DNA from: Erinaceus europaeus | Lineage: Eukaryota; Chordata; Mammalia; Eulipotyphla; Erinaceidae | Direction: 5' to 3' | Length of the DNA: 64,000 nt | Assembly: GCF_950295315.1 (NCBI RefSeq) | Contig: NC_080171.1 | Location: forward strand, 35,715,698-35,779,697 | Shown: piece by piece, positions 32,436 to 44,388 of the stretch | Layout of the letters: each line of letters starts with the position of its first letter | Numbering within the stretch: the stretch's first letter is position 1 | Notes under the pieces: generated by a model | What the model saw: the letters and a program-made list of their open reading frames with translations, nothing else | The model's database searches: none | Told to the model about the DNA's origin: nothing | Position numbers and translations under genes: made by a program

Positions 32436-33289
32436 ATTATATGAAAAAATGCATAAAGGTAAAAGAAAGTGTCAAGTCGGATAATATGTAACTGTTTTTC
32501 CTGACTGTAAGATGTACATAACTTTTTACATACTTTTTTAATACTTTAGAATATATATTTGTTGTGATATTGCTTTGGAAAGAAGAGAAGAATGCACACC
32601 TGAAATCAAATGATGTCTTGTGATCTGTTCTTTATTCCTGTTATGGTAGAGATTTATTTGAACTGACAAGACCTGATGGGCTCAATTATTTGTGATGTCA
32701 CAGTGTTTATTTTCCTGGTTGAGTTCCCTCCAAAGAGAGATTAACGAGCAATCTCTGTTTCAGGTCGTAGGTCAAGCAGTAAAGATTCAAATATGACTAA
32801 GACATGGTCCTTGCACCCAATGATAAGTATTGTGATGGATAAATGCTCAGGGTGTTAAAAGTGCCCAAACCAAATATAGGCATACATGGACAAGGGAAAG
32901 AAAACAGAATCAAAGTAAATGAAAGAAGAACTGGAAATAGAAGCTGGGATGAAATTTGGCAAAGAACTGAATAAATATGGGACATGGTTATTACTGAAGA
33001 GCCATGGATGCATAGTTCACTAGTTAATAGGTCCAATTTCCAAGCACTGTATCATAATGTTCTATACTTGAAAGACAAAGGAAGCTTGCAGCTTATTAAA
33101 TAGTCATTGTACATTCAACGTTCAAAACCTATACTCGGCTTGAGAGAAGATTAGACAAGAGTCTGGGCCTTCTGACTTTCAACTTGTCTTTGCACTGTGA
33201 AATTATTTGGGAATTCTGATTTAAAGTATATAAACACTTTTTCTGATTGCTGTTATAAGATAAAATGATCCAACAAAATAAATCAGATC
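32436..33289. other. No recognised feature
   Basis: AT-rich, single-copy-like sequence. The minus-strand frame 32797-33036 shows no recognisable domain. Confidence 0.5.
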
Positions 33290-33430
33290 ACCTGGGCAGT
33301 GTGCTGCTTTGCCACGTGCACCACCCACGTTACAATCCAGCCTCCCCAACACACTGACAGTAGCTTCAGTGCTATGGTATTTCAATCTTTACCTCTGATT
33401 CTCTGAATCTGACTCTAATTAAAAATAAAT
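33290..33430 (+). mobile_element. SINE-like, degraded
   Basis: 'cacctgggcagtgtgctgctttgcc' and a degraded box B ('cacgttacaatccagcc'), then a CT-rich stretch and 'aaaaataaatag'. Confidence 0.5.
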
Positions 33431-34021
33431 AGATAAAACAGACTTCTATAATTATATATTTTCATGAAATCTGAGTTGTAGCTTATTAAAATGGCAGTAC
33501 ACAAAGAAAGAAGCAGGAGCTTGATTTGCTGACAGAGAAAATGGCAAGTAATGTGAAGCACGTGAGGAGGGAGAAATCGTCCCATTTGCTAATGACACAA
33601 GTAGGTGGAAGGTGGAGAGGACATCAGCATGAATCCAGATTTCATTTGCAAATGACTGAAAGACTGTTGATGCCATTGCCAGCTGCAGGTGCCTTGTTGG
33701 GGGAAGCAACCCAGGTGTCTAGGAATGACGGGAAGGGGGCATATCTAGAACTGGCTGAGAGGGATTCTCTGACCAGAGGTTGATACAGCTGGTTTAGACT
33801 AGTTAACAAATGAGGCAGAAAGATTTAAAGATTAGTGCCATGATGAGGGAAAAGCATTTGGTATGGGCAGGGATGGAGCTTAGACCTATGGATCAAGCAT
33901 TAAACTCTGTCACATATATAAAACATAGTATGTTAGGAGGTAAATAGCAACTATTGGATGGCTTTGCTCACATGTGAAATAGAGAGTCAAATCACATGAA
34001 CTTGTACCAACACAAGGAAAA

Positions 34022-34565
34022 GGGGGCCGGACTGTGGCACACCCCATTAAGTGCACATGGTACCACACATTAGGACATGGGTTCAAGTCCTAGCTCCCCA
34101 CCTGCAGGGGGGGAGAAGCTTCATGTAGGCAAAGCAGAACTTCAGAAGTCTCTCTCTCTCTCTCTTCCCCTCCCTTCCCAATTTCTTTTTCTTTCTTTTC
34201 TTTTTTTTTTTTTTTTTTGCCTCCAGGGTTATGCTGGGGCTTATTGTATGAACTACAAATCCACTGCTCCTGTGGCCATTTAATTTATTATTTTTCTTTT
34301 TATAGGACAGAGAGAAATTGAGAAGGGAGAGAAACAGAGAGAGATAGAAAGATACCTGAAGACCTGCTTCACCTCTTGTAAAGTGAGCCCTCCACCTCTG
34401 CAGGTGGGGAGCCAGGGCTTGAACTGGGATCCTTGCACAGGTCCTTGCGCTTTGTAGTATGTATGCTTAACCCAGTGTGCCACCACCCACCACCCCCCTC
34501 CCAATCTCTTTCTGTCCTATCAAATAAAATAGAAAGGAGACAAACTAACAAAAAACAAAAAAAAC
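34022..34565 (+). mobile_element. tRNA-derived SINE, main family, split by a second SINE
   Basis: The outer SINE has head 'ggggccggactgtggcacacc', box B 'gggttcaagtcc', and a body interrupted at ~34196. It resumes at ~34499 with 'tctgtcctatcaaataaaatag' and an A-rich tail. The inner minus-strand SINE is flanked by 'tcccaatttctttt' and 'tcccaatctcttt', an imperfect duplication of the insertion site. Confidence 0.9.
34196..34498 (-). mobile_element. tRNA-derived SINE, long 3' form, nested in another SINE
   Basis: Poly-T, then the complement of the 3' module ('gcctccagggttatgctggggc'), purine-rich body, 'gacctgcttcacctcttgtaaag', 'ctctgcaggtggggagccagg', box B complement 'gcttgaactggg', and head complement 'cccagtgtgccaccacc'. 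Confidence 0.93.
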
Positions 34566-36384
34566 TTCGAGACATACAATTAATTTTTCCCTTCTCATAT
34601 TAATTAGCTAGTGATTTATATGACTACATTTTACTAGGAGTGTACATAAACACCATTACCACCACCAAAAGACTGTGACCCATCCCTACCACCCACTCCT
34701 ACCCCCCACTGGCCCAGGAAGCTGCATGTCTACCCCTCACCACAGGGTTTTTACTTTGGTGCCCTACTTACAATTTGGTCAGGTCCTGCTTTTAGTTTCC
34801 CTTTCAGATCTTCTTACTCAACTTCTGTTGATGAGTGGGATCATCCCATACTCATCTTTATCTTTCTGACTTAGCTCACTTAACATAATTCCTTCTAGCT
34901 CTGTCCAAGATGGGTCAGAGAAGGTGGGTTCATTGTTTTTGATAGCTGCATAGTATTCCATTGTGTATATATACCACAGCTTTCTCAGCCACTCATCTGG
35001 TGTTGGGCACCTGGGTTGCTTCCGGGTTTTAGCTATTATGAATTGTGCTGCTATGAACAAAGGAGTACACACCTCTTTTTGGTTGGGTGTATGGAGTCCT
35101 TGGGGTATAACCCCAGGAGAGGAATTACTGGATCATATGGAAGGTCCATGTCTAGCCTTCTGAGAGTTTTCCAGACTGCTCTCCACAGAGGCTGGACCAA
35201 TTTACATTCCCACCAGCAATGCAAAAGGGTTCCTCTGTCCCCACAGCCTCTCCAGCATTTGTTGCTGCTGTCCTTTTTGATGTATGCCATTCTTACAGGA
35301 ATGAGGTGGTATCTTAGTGTTGTCTTAATTTGCATTTCTCTGACAATCAGTGACCTAGAGCAGTTTTTGATATGTTTGTTAGCCTTTTGGATCTCCTCTG
35401 AGGTGAATGTTTTGTTCATATCCTCTGCCCATTTTTGGATGGGGTCATTTGCTTTTTTGGTGCTAAGTTTACGGAGCTCTTTATATATTTCGGTGATTAG
35501 TTTCTTGTCTGATGTCTGGCATGTGAAGATCTTCTCCCATTCTGTGAGGGGTCTCTTTGTTTGTTCAATAGTTTCTTTGGATATGCAGAAGCTTTTCAAT
35601 TTGATGTAGTCCCATTGGTTTGTTTCTGCTTTAGTCTTCCTTGCAATTGGGTTTGATTCATCAAAGATGTCCTTTAGGTATAGGTGGGAAACTGTTTTAC
35701 CAATGTTTTCCTCTAAGTATTTGATTGTTTCTGGTCTGACATCTACGTCTTTGATCCATTTGGAGTTGATTTTTGTTTCTGGTGAGGTAAAGTGGTTCAA
35801 TTTCATTCTTCTGCATGTTACAACCCAGTTTTCCCAGCAACATTTATTGAAGAGAGCCTCCTTTTTCCATTTAATCCTTTGGGCCCCCTTATCAAAGATT
35901 AGATGTCCATAGGTGTGGGGATTTATTTCTGGGCTTTCAATTCTGTTCCACCTGTCTGTGTGCCTATTTTTGTTCCAGTACCATGCTGTTTTGATAATGA
36001 TGGCTTTATAATATAGTTTAAGGTCTCGGAGTGTGATGCCTCCATTTCTGTTTCTTTTCCTTAAGATGGTTTTGGCAATTCTAGGTGTTTTCAGGTTCCA
36101 GATAAATGATTGTAGTGTTTGTTCTATTCTCTTAAAGAAGCTTGGTGGAACTTTGATGGGTATTGCATTAAATTTGTATATGGCTCTGGGGAGAATATTC
36201 ATTTTGATGATATTTATTCTTCCAATCCATGAGCATGGGATATCTCTCCATTTCTTGGTATCAGTTTCTATTTCCTTGAGTAGTGACTCATAGTTTTCAG
36301 TATACACGTCTTTCACTTCTTTGGTCAACTTTATTCGTAGGTATTTGATTGATTTTGCTGAAACAGTAAATGGGAGTGATTCTG
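34566..36384 (-). mobile_element. L1 (minus strand), 5'-truncated and with shortened 3'UTR
   Basis: On the minus strand it runs from ORF2 just after RT motif C ('aatcactcccatttactg') to ~250 bp past the ORF2 stop. It ends in the T-run of 'tctcgaagtttttt', where the long-3'UTR copies continue for another ~1.1 kb. There is no poly(A) of its own. The L1 T-run is fused to the A-rich tail of the SINE at 34022-34565. Confidence 0.93.
34818..36384 (-). pseudogene. L1 ORF2, C-terminal part, best preserved in window
   Basis: A continuous frame from the [14 protein letters not shown] block through thumb and C-terminal domain (~440 L1 codons) includes [18 protein letters not shown] and the Cys-rich [16 protein letters not shown] block. 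It breaks near 35085 (GLYPKDS then a shift), and the last ~80 codons lie in another frame to MIPLINRS. This copy keeps the 4-nt unit lost in the copies at 8376, 23826 and 37978, so it shows the ancestral frame there. RT catalytic motifs and the endonuclease lie in the missing 5' part. Confidence 0.94.
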
Positions 36385-36394
36385 GCTTGGTACT

Positions 36395-36480
36395 AAAGAA
36401 ACTTCCTTCAATGCCATGGGGTAGGGGTAGGGCTTGAACCTGAATCACAGGCATGTCAAAGCAATACTATCCAGGTGAGA
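36395..36480 (-). mobile_element. SINE head fragment
   Basis: The complement contains box-B-like 'gattcaggttcaagccctacc' and a tRNA-like head. No body remains. Confidence 0.5.
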
Positions 36481-36494
36481 GATTTTTGCCAGCT

Positions 36495-36695
36495 CAATAG
36501 TTGAGTTTTATTTATTTATTTATTTAATTTTTTTTACATTTTTTATTTTTAATAAGAGGGAAAGCAAGAAAGATGCACCAACAAATACAAAGCTCTGGCT
36601 TTTGGTGGTACTAGAGATTGAACCCAGGACCTCAGAGCCTCAGGCAAGAAAATTCATTTGCAAAACCATTATGCTGTCTCCCCAACTCCTAATGG
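36495..36695 (-). mobile_element. SINE, second family, with (TTTA)n tail complement
   Basis: (TTTA)n/T-rich at 36495-36530, purine-rich 'agagggaaagcaagaaag', 'aaagctctggcttttggtgg', box B complement 'gagattgaacccagg', and head complement 'tgcaaaaccattatgctgtctcc'. Confidence 0.8.
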
Positions 36696-36699
36696 TTGG

Positions 36700-37319
36700 G
36701 TTTTATATTGATAAAATATTTCAATCAAAACTGCTAATTAAAGAAGCAAATAGGAACTGTGTATTTCCCATTCTCACATATTTAGGTTTATTTAATTATA
36801 TTTCATTGTGTTGTCCATAACAAGCCAATTTTTTTTAATAATCTGAAAAGGCAAATGAACTATTATGTCAAAATTCAGGTTCAACTATGACATGGTTTGA
36901 GGTGACATGCTAGTTAAAACTTGCTTTAGCAGAAATTTATCAAATATGAATATGTGCAAAATGGAATCATAATTACTAATTATCAGAAATTTAAAAATAA
37001 TAAACTGTACTTAATTTCTGTTTTGGGATAACAAAATTCTTGGAAGCTAATAATAAATAGAACAAGCTTTTCGCAGAGATCAAGGAAAATGGCAAAAAAT
37101 TTAGCCATACACTAACTCTTGACTTTATGACTGAAAAAATCTTGTAGGTGAATTTAATAAGGTACACCTTTAGCCTTTCTCTACACTGAGTATAGAAGAA
37201 TTTGTAACACCTCTACATCTAAGTAAAGGAGACAAAATATATGGAAAGGAAAGTCAGAATTCTAGGCCTGCAATAGAAAAGTTAAAATGAAAATTTGTTG
37301 TTTCTAAAATAGTATTCTT
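36700..37319. other. AT-rich sequence, nothing recognised
   Basis: No supported gene or repeat. Confidence 0.5.
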
Positions 37320-37450
37320 GACAGCAAGGAGTAGCATAATGGTTATGCAAAAGGGCTTTCATGTTGAAGGCTCCAAAAATCCAGGTTCAATCCCCCACAA
37401 CAATATAGGCCAGAGCTAATTAGTACTCTGATTGAATAAATAAATAAATA
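37320..37450 (+). mobile_element. SINE, second family
   Basis: 'ggagtagcataatggttatgcaaaagggctttcatg', 'aggctccaaaaatccaggttcaatcccccac', 'ggccagagctaattagtactctg' and an (AATA)n tail. This is a good model for the family. Confidence 0.85.
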
Positions 37451-37719
37451 GTATTTATTCCCCAACAATTTAAAAATACCAAGGTCTAGAGAAATATGTT
37501 CAGGCAATGATTTGATTGAACTATAATAAAATAACTCATCTACCCCTGCTCTGGAATTTTCAAGACAATAATGTAAATATTGGCCCAAGTCTTAAAATCC
37601 CAAGTCATAGATATTCATCTAAATAGATGAATGAGGTTGGTACATGGATATGAAGAATTTTTTCCAAGAAAATCATCAACATATGTCATGCCTCACTAAT
37701 ACATATTCATCTTATCTCA

Positions 37720-37830
37720 CAAACACATATTAAGTATCTCCTAGATTTTTGGTGGCACACTATGTACCAACACTAATCTAGATATTGAATATTCAGTGGA
37801 GAAGCAAATAGACTTCTCTATGAAAGAGAA
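37720..37830 (+). mobile_element. Possible L2 fragment
   Basis: 'cacatattaagtatctcctagatt...cactatgtaccaacactaatctagatattg' follows the L2 3' pattern with heavy decay. Confidence 0.4.
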
Positions 37831-37963
37831 CACAGACACATCTCAGACCATGGGAGGCTCACTGAAAAGAATGAGAGTCATTTTGTGCTTGGAAAAAAAA
37901 AAATCAAAACATCCCTATGACAACAACCTAAAGAACAACCAAGAATAAGAAGAATCTGTTCAT

Positions 37964-37977
37964 AAAAAACTAAGGCA
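37964..37977. repeat. Target-site duplication, left copy (L1 at 37978)
   Basis: 'aaaaaactaaggca', repeated at 40580-40593 after the L1 tail. Confidence 0.88.
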
Positions 37978-39176
37978 AGCACTCCCAGATCTCAAACTAT
38001 ATTATAAGGACATCATCATCAGAACAGCCTGGTACTGGAATAAAAATAGGCACACAGACCAGTGGAAAATAATTGAAATCCCAGAGCTAAACCCCCACAC
38101 ATATGGACATCTAATCTTTGATAAGGGGGCCCTAAGTATCAAATGGAGGAAGGAAGCTATATTCAGTAAATGGTGCTAGGAAAACTGGGTTGAAACATGC
38201 AGAAGAATGAAACTGAACGACCTTACCTCACCAGAAACAAAAATCAACTCCAAATGGATCAAGGACATGGGTGTTAGACCAGAAACTATCAAATATTTAG
38301 CGAAAAACTTTGGTGGAACACTTTCCCACCTATATTTCAGGGACATCTTTGATGATACAAACCCAATTGCAAGGAAGACTAAAGCAGAAACAAATCAATG
38401 GGATTACATCAAATTGAAAAGCTTTTGCACAACCAAAGAAGCTATCACACAAAGAGACCCATCACAGAATGGGAGAAGATCTTCACATGCCATACATCAG
38501 ACAAGACACTAATAACCACAATATAAAAAGAGCTCAGCAAACTTGCTAACAAAAAGCAAATGACCCTATTCAAAAAATGGCAGAGGATATGAACAGAACA
38601 TTCACTACAGAAGAGACCCAAAAGGCTAGCAAACACATGAAAAATTGGTCCAGGTCACTGATTGTCAGAGAAATGCAAATAAAGACAACATTGAGATACC
38701 ACCTCACTCCTGTGAAAATGGCATACATCAAAAAGGACAGCAGCAACAAATGCTGGAGAGGCTGTGGGGACAGAGGAACCCTTCTGCACTGTTGTTGGGA
38801 ATGTAAACTGGTCCAGCCTCTGTGGAGAGCAGTCTGGAGAACTCTCACAAGTATAGACATGGACCTACCATCATCTTTTGGGGATATACCCCAAGGACTC
38901 CATAACCCCAACCAAAAAGATATTTATACACCTATGTATATAGCATCACAATACATAATAGCTAAATCTGGAAGTAACCCAGGTGTCCAACAACAGATGA
39001 GTGGCTGAGAAAGCTGTGGTGTATATATACACAATGGAATACTATGCAGCTATTAAGAACAATAAACTCATCTTCTCTAACCCATCTTGGACAGAGCTAG
39101 AAGGAATTATGTTAAGTAAGCTAAGTCAGAAGGATAAAGATGAGTATGGGATGATCCCACTCATCAACAGAAGTTG
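37978..39176 (+). pseudogene. L1 ORF2 C-terminal remnant
   Basis: The reading frames give [22 protein letters not shown], the C-terminal domain and the block [14 protein letters not shown]. Frame changes occur near 38180, at ~38445 (the same [10 protein letters not shown] misreading as in other copies) and near 38870. It ends in the degraded MIPLINRS region. Confidence 0.92.
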
Positions 39177-40560
39177 AGAAAGAAAAACAGAAAGGGAAAC
39201 TAAAATCAGGATTTGACTCAATCTGGAGTAGGGCACCAAAGTAAAAATTCTGGGGTGTAGTTGAGGGTGGATATTTGGCTCCCCAGGGCAGCGGGGAGGG
39301 AGGTGGGAGTGGGTGGGATGGGACACAGGCTTTTGGTGGTGGAAATGGTGTTTATGAACACTCCTATTGATTTGTAGTCTTATAAATCACTATTTAAGTA
39401 ATATGAGGGGGGAAATTGATTGTATGTCTCAAACTTTTTAAAGCACAGACTGAGTCTTTTTAATATATAGGCTGAGTCTTTGATATGCTGACTCTCTCAA
39501 AAGCCTAGACCAGGGAGAACAGAAGCAACCAGTGGCACAGCTGTATACAAATAATGTCAAAGGACATACATTATGGTGATGGTGTGTATGATACAGCAAA
39601 TCCCAACAAAGGGATTTTTCAAAGTTAACCCAATCACTAAATAATGTGATTATAACAATAACTATCTATTGTCTTCTTGAACTCTAAGACAGCAGGAACC
39701 TCACATTTCCACTATAGAGCCTATATTTCCCCCAGTCCTGTAACCTTAGGGTGGGGCACACTTTCCTGCATGCTTCACTCGATATATATCAAATGTTATT
39801 GCATCTGCTGATCCCAACCTAATCAACACAACGAGTACCACCTCAGCATGCTTCACTTTAGACTGTGTGCAGAGACTTCAGGTACGCAATGACAACCCTT
39901 CAGCTTCATTACTCAGGTGAGACCTTTCCTTTCATAGTATTCTCTAATTCCATTCCAGGCGGTTCACTTCCTAACAAAGTCCCAAAACCTAGACATAAAC
40001 TAGGTCTCCTAAGATAGAGCCATATTTCACATGTATTCATAAACCAGATCAAAATATATAACTGAAAGCAAAAGTACACAATAGTCTGCAGTGACTACCC
40101 CCCAACATTTCATCTGTACTATTCCAGCCTTTAGGTCCATGATTGTTCAACAATTTGTTTGGCTTTGTATGTTAACTCTCTTTTCAGCCACCAGGTTCCA
40201 GATGCTAGAATGATGCCAACCAGACTTCCCTGGACAGATGACCTTACCAATGTGTCCTGGAGCTCCGCTTCCCCAGAGACCTACCCTACCAGGGAAAGAG
40301 AGAGGCAGGCTGGGAGTATGGATCGACCAGTCAACGGCCATGTTCAGCAGGGAAGCAATTACAGAAACCAGACCTTCCACCTTCTGCAACCCACAATGAC
40401 CCTGGGTCCATACACCCAGAAGGATAAAGAATAGGAAAGCTAACAGAGGAGGGGATGGGATACGGAGGTCTGGTGGTGGGAATTGTGTGGAGTTGTACCC
40501 TTCTTATCCTATGGTTTTGTTAATGTCTCCTTTTTTAAATAAATTAAAAAATTAAATTAA
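39177..40560 (+). mobile_element. Long L1 3'UTR
   Basis: Complete but diverged copy of the long 3'UTR with G-rich blocks at ~39290-39325 and ~40450-40480. It has a small extra segment near 39548-39590 ('aataatgtcaaaggacatac'). The TTG-initiated frame found in other copies is disrupted here. Confidence 0.9.
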
Positions 40561-40593
40561 AAATCCAATATACTACAAAAAAAAACTAAGGCA

Positions 40594-40780
40594 GGGGGGC
40601 CAGGTGATGGCTCACCTGCTTGAGTGCACATATTAAATGCACCAGAACCTGGGGGGAAGCTTCACGAGTGGTGAAGCAGGGCTGCAGGTATCTCTCTGTC
40701 TCTCTCCTTGTCTGTCTTCCCCTCTCTTCTCAATTTCTCTGTCTCTATCTAACAAATAAAGTAAAATAAAAGAATAATTA
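40594..40780 (+). mobile_element. tRNA-derived SINE at the L1 3' junction
   Basis: 'ggggccaggtgatggctcacctgcttgag', shortened around box B, 'aagcttcacgagtggtgaagcagg', CT-rich body and an AATAAAGTAAAATAAAAG tail. Its flanks 'ctaaggcag' (L1 duplication side) and 'ttaaggcag' (~40781-40789) indicate insertion into the right-hand target-site duplication of the L1, so the SINE is younger. Confidence 0.9.
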
Positions 40781-40889
40781 AGGCAGGTACAGACTTGATG
40801 TGTTTGAGGTATGGGGAAAAAATGAGCAGGGTAGAAATAAAAAGGTGCAGATCAGGGTGGTGTGACAGGTAAGGCTACTGACTATCTAC

Positions 40890-41102
40890 AATTAATTTTT
40901 TTTTGAGAGAGACAGAAGTTGAGAGAGGAAAGAAAAGAAGAGAGAGAAGGTTTGGTGGGGGGACTGTGGCACTACTTCACCACTTGTGTAGCTTCCCACC
41001 TTGCAAGTGGAGGCCAGATCTTGGTAGGTAGAGTGAAACTTGAATCCTGATCCTTGAACACTGTAACAAGTTCATTCTAACAAGTATGCCACAACCTGGG
41101 CT
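40890..41102 (-). mobile_element. tRNA-derived SINE, main family
   Basis: T-run, purine-rich body, 'ctacttcaccacttgtgtagcttcccacc', a box B complement region 'aaacttgaatcctg' and head complement 'gtatgccacaacctggg'. Confidence 0.85.
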
Positions 41103-41254
41103 TTACAATTACACTTTATTCTCTAAATAACAAAACGATATCTGGTGATATTGTGCAAAGGAATGACATAATGAAATTTGTCTTCTAAACGATGCCTGTA
41201 TGTTGGACTAAGGCAAAGAGCAAGAGAACTAAAACGGTTAAGAAGCTAGTAGTA

Positions 41255-41535
41255 AAGGGAGTCAGGTGGTAGCACAGCGGGTTAAGTGCAGGTGACACAA
41301 AGCACAAGGACCAGCGTAAGGATCCCAGTTCAAGCCCCTGGTTCCCTACCTGCAGGGGAGTCACTTCACAGGCGGTGAAGCAGGTCTGCAGGTGTCTGTC
41401 TTTCTCTCCCCCTCTCTGTCTTCCCCTCCTCTCTCCATTTCTCTCTGTCCTGTCCAACAATGACATCAATAACAACAATAAATACAACAATAAAAAAGGG
41501 CAACAAAAGGGAATAAATAAATAAATATTTTTTAA
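41255..41535 (+). mobile_element. tRNA-derived SINE, main family, full length, with target-site duplication
   Basis: 'gggagtcaggtggtagcacagcgggttaag', box B 'agttcaagcccc', hairpin region, body and 'gggcaacaaaagggaataaataaataa' tail. The duplication 'aagaagctagtagta' lies at 41240-41254 and 41536-41550. Confidence 0.96.
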
Positions 41536-41550
41536 AAGAAGCTAGTAGTA

Positions 41551-42449
41551 TAATTTATTTTAAATAGTACTTTAGAGACTTAGGCATTAATTGCAGAAGC
41601 ATGGACAAGATTCATTCTGGATATATTTTAGAGAATGAATTACCAAGGCATGTAAAGGAATCAGCCTAATAATAGGTAAAAGAAAAATATAAGAAGTAGC
41701 TCTTAATTGGTGTCATGGGTGAGAGGCTTGAAAGTATCCCAGTATTTGGCTTCAATGGCTAAATAGATGGGATGGACAGGAATATTTGATAATACAGAAT
41801 AGCCTGGGAGAGTAAAGAGTGTGAAGGGGGAAGGGCTGGGGAGGTGTTTGTTAAGTGATTTTGTTTAGCATGTTAAGTTTAAGATGCCTATCAACATTTA
41901 AAAGAAGATGTCAAGTGGCACTTAGATATAGTATCTTGGAGTTACAAAGGAAGTCTGGTTTAAAGATATAAATTTGAAAGTTTTCCACATAGTGATAGGT
42001 TTTTAAAGTCACAGACTAAAGAAGCATTTATTTAGTAAATGGCGAAAGCAAGAGGTCTCAATCCAAATCCTAGAACACCAAGACAATGGAGCAATCACAA
42101 AGATGAGTGAAGCTGATATAGAAAGCTAAATATAAAACAGCTTGTACCCAGTTCCGATCATGCATGCTAGGTGCAACAAATCTACCAAAAAGGTGTTTTT
42201 CTTCAGCAATATTGATAGTTGATGATGAAGTTCTCCAGGTCCTCTGTGCATGAGATAATCTGGAATTTATGTTTATTGCATATCAAATGAATTCATCAAA
42301 TGAATTTACTAAGGTAGGAGAAGATGGAGAAGGTGTAGAGCAGGAGGAGAAGGAGAGGGAGAAGGAGGGGGAGAACAACACAACAACAACAGTCTCAAAG
42401 AGTGTGAGACCTATGATGGTTATCCTTGGGTGGGGAAAGGCACAGAACT
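41551..42449. other. No recognised feature apart from a small GGA-rich tract
   Basis: A purine-rich stretch at 42318-42376 is the only structure noted. Confidence 0.5.
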
Positions 42450-43047
42450 TTTTTTTAACTTCTTTATTGAGGGGTTAATGGCTTACAGTTGACAGCAAAA
42501 TACAATAGTCTATACATGCGTAATATTTCCCAGTTAGCCACATAACAATTCAACCCCCACTAGATCCTCCTCTGCCATCATGTTCCAGGACCTGAACCCT
42601 CCCCCAGACCCCCAGTGTCTTTTACTTTGGTGGAATGTATCAATTCCAGTCCAAGTTCTGCTTAGTGTCTTCCCTTCTGATCTTGTTTTGCAGCTTCTGT
42701 CTATGAGTGGGATTATCTCATATTCATCCTTTTCTTTCAGACTTATCTCACTTAACATCATTCCTTCAATCTCCATCCAAGATGGGATGAAGAAAGTGAA
42801 TTCACCGTGTTTAATAGGTGAGTAGTATTTCACTGTGTATAGATATCACAACTTACTCAGTCACTCATTTGGGTCACTTCCAGGTTTGGTTATTACAAAT
42901 TGTTCTGCTATGAACATAGGAATACACAAATCTTTTAGGATGGGCATAGTTGGTTCTTTGGGATATACCCCCCAGGAGAGGAATTACAGGATTATCGGGT
43001 AGGTCCACTTCTAGCCTTCTGAGATTTCTCCAGACTGCTCTCCACAG
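42450..43047 (-). mobile_element. L1 3' end (short-3'UTR lineage), minus strand
   Basis: The complement carries the ORF2 C-terminus (MKYYSPIKHGEFTFFIPSWMEIEGMMLSEISLKEKDEYEIIPLIDRS) and the short 3'UTR, ending 'cctcaataaagaag' at the left. It resembles 55627-57317. The right edge, near the 'ccacagggg' segment, abuts a plus-strand L1-like tail. Confidence 0.9.
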
Positions 43048-43150
43048 GGGGCATAGACCTTTGGTGGGTGGGTGGGTGGGTGCAGTGTGGAACTATATCC
43101 TTCAGTCTTACACTCTTGTAAACCCTTACTAATTAAAAATTGAAAATGGC
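43048..43150 (+). mobile_element. L1-like 3' terminal fragment in opposite orientation
   Basis: (GGGT)n at 43065-43082, then 'tgtggaactatatccttcagtcttacactcttgtaaacc' and an A-rich end, which resembles a plus-strand L1 3' terminus. The assignment is tentative. Confidence 0.5.
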
Positions 43151-44373
43151 AAAAAGAAGAGAGTTTTATAAATGGCGATCCATGAGCCAGTTTAAACCAG
43201 AACAGACAACTTAGACACATGCTTATTTCTTGTCCAAGAAAAATAGCAAACTTTTTTCAAAGGGAGTTGAAAAAGATGAAGGGAGGGAAGGAGAAAAGAT
43301 TAGAAATGTTAACTCTTAGTCAGAATACTTTACTGTACTGTGGCTTCTGATGCCATTGGGCTTCTGCTCCACTATGTCTTATTCTATGGATACCCTTAAA
43401 CTGGTTCATTTCAGACACAGCAAAACCCATGAAAGATATTTATGTCCCAAAGACAGATTGAAGACAAATAGTCTCATGTGCTTGGTTGTTGTGGATATAT
43501 TTTCTTTTTTTAACTTAGCCTCTTCTTGGATCAATTTTCTGATAATTAGTAGCACTTGCAAAGTTCAGAAGCCTTGGGAAGAGTATTGGTGATGCTAGGC
43601 TACAAGTGAATTTCCTGATTTCTCTTCTTTACTTTTCAATACACACATCAACTGCTCTTCAATCTATTAAGTCTTATGCGGTCCCACTAAGATGTGATTT
43701 AACTAATGAGTGTTCAAGCAAGAAAGTAGAGTTTATTTCTATCCTCAATGATGACATTTGAAGAAGTTTGTGTAATTACAGTCTTATGATCATACTGATG
43801 CCAATTAATTTTCTACACCTGTTTATTGAGGTAAAGGTTTATGAAAATAATCCATTAGCTTTGATTGCCTCCCTTTTCCTTAAGGTTTTTAGAGGGCTGT
43901 CATGAATATTAATGTGTGTCCTTACAGCTAATTCTACATATACCATTTCTTTCTCTGCAGCATCCTTTGAAATTCACAGAGCTGCTCCTTCTTATCTGCC
44001 TCATCTAGACAAATTGTAATTTTTAAGGCAATACAGATGCCCCATTTAATTGAATATTCCTATTAACAAGAGTTAACTCAAAACAAAGCAAACAAAATGG
44101 TGAGATGCCCACTCTTACTTAAAACCAGATGGTGATATTGGGCTGCCTCAGGACAACTTTTGTGGTCCCACACTAACAACAAAAGAGGCTGGAGGAGGAC
44201 TGCTCAGTTCCCATATAATCTGGCCTTTAGTGCTTTAGCCAAAAAGGATTATTCAGCACAGGACAGAACAGTCTACCAAACTGTTTAAATAGTCAGAAAG
44301 TTTATTTTTATCATAATGAAAAATCTTAGAAAGTCATTAATGGCTGCTGTTGCTTCTGCACCTGGGCTTTAAG
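43151..44373. other. No recognised feature
   Basis: AT-rich, single-copy-like sequence. The short open frames carry no recognisable domain. Confidence 0.5.
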
Positions 44374-44388
44374 AAAACTTGATATTGG

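Larger units (their letters stand above)
37978..40579 (+). mobile_element. 5'-truncated L1 with long 3'UTR (2.6 kb)
   Basis: It starts in the ORF2 thumb region ('gcactcccagatctcaaac'), contains the C-terminal domain and the complete long 3'UTR, and ends 'ccttttttaaataaattaaaaaatt'. It is more diverged from the copies at 8376 and 23826 than they are from each other. It has a 14-bp target-site duplication. Confidence 0.94.

Noticed and set aside
42450..43150. Inverted L1 pair as a twin-priming inversion
   Set aside because: In twin priming only one 3' end exists. Here the minus-strand part has its own complete 3' end, so two elements are more likely.
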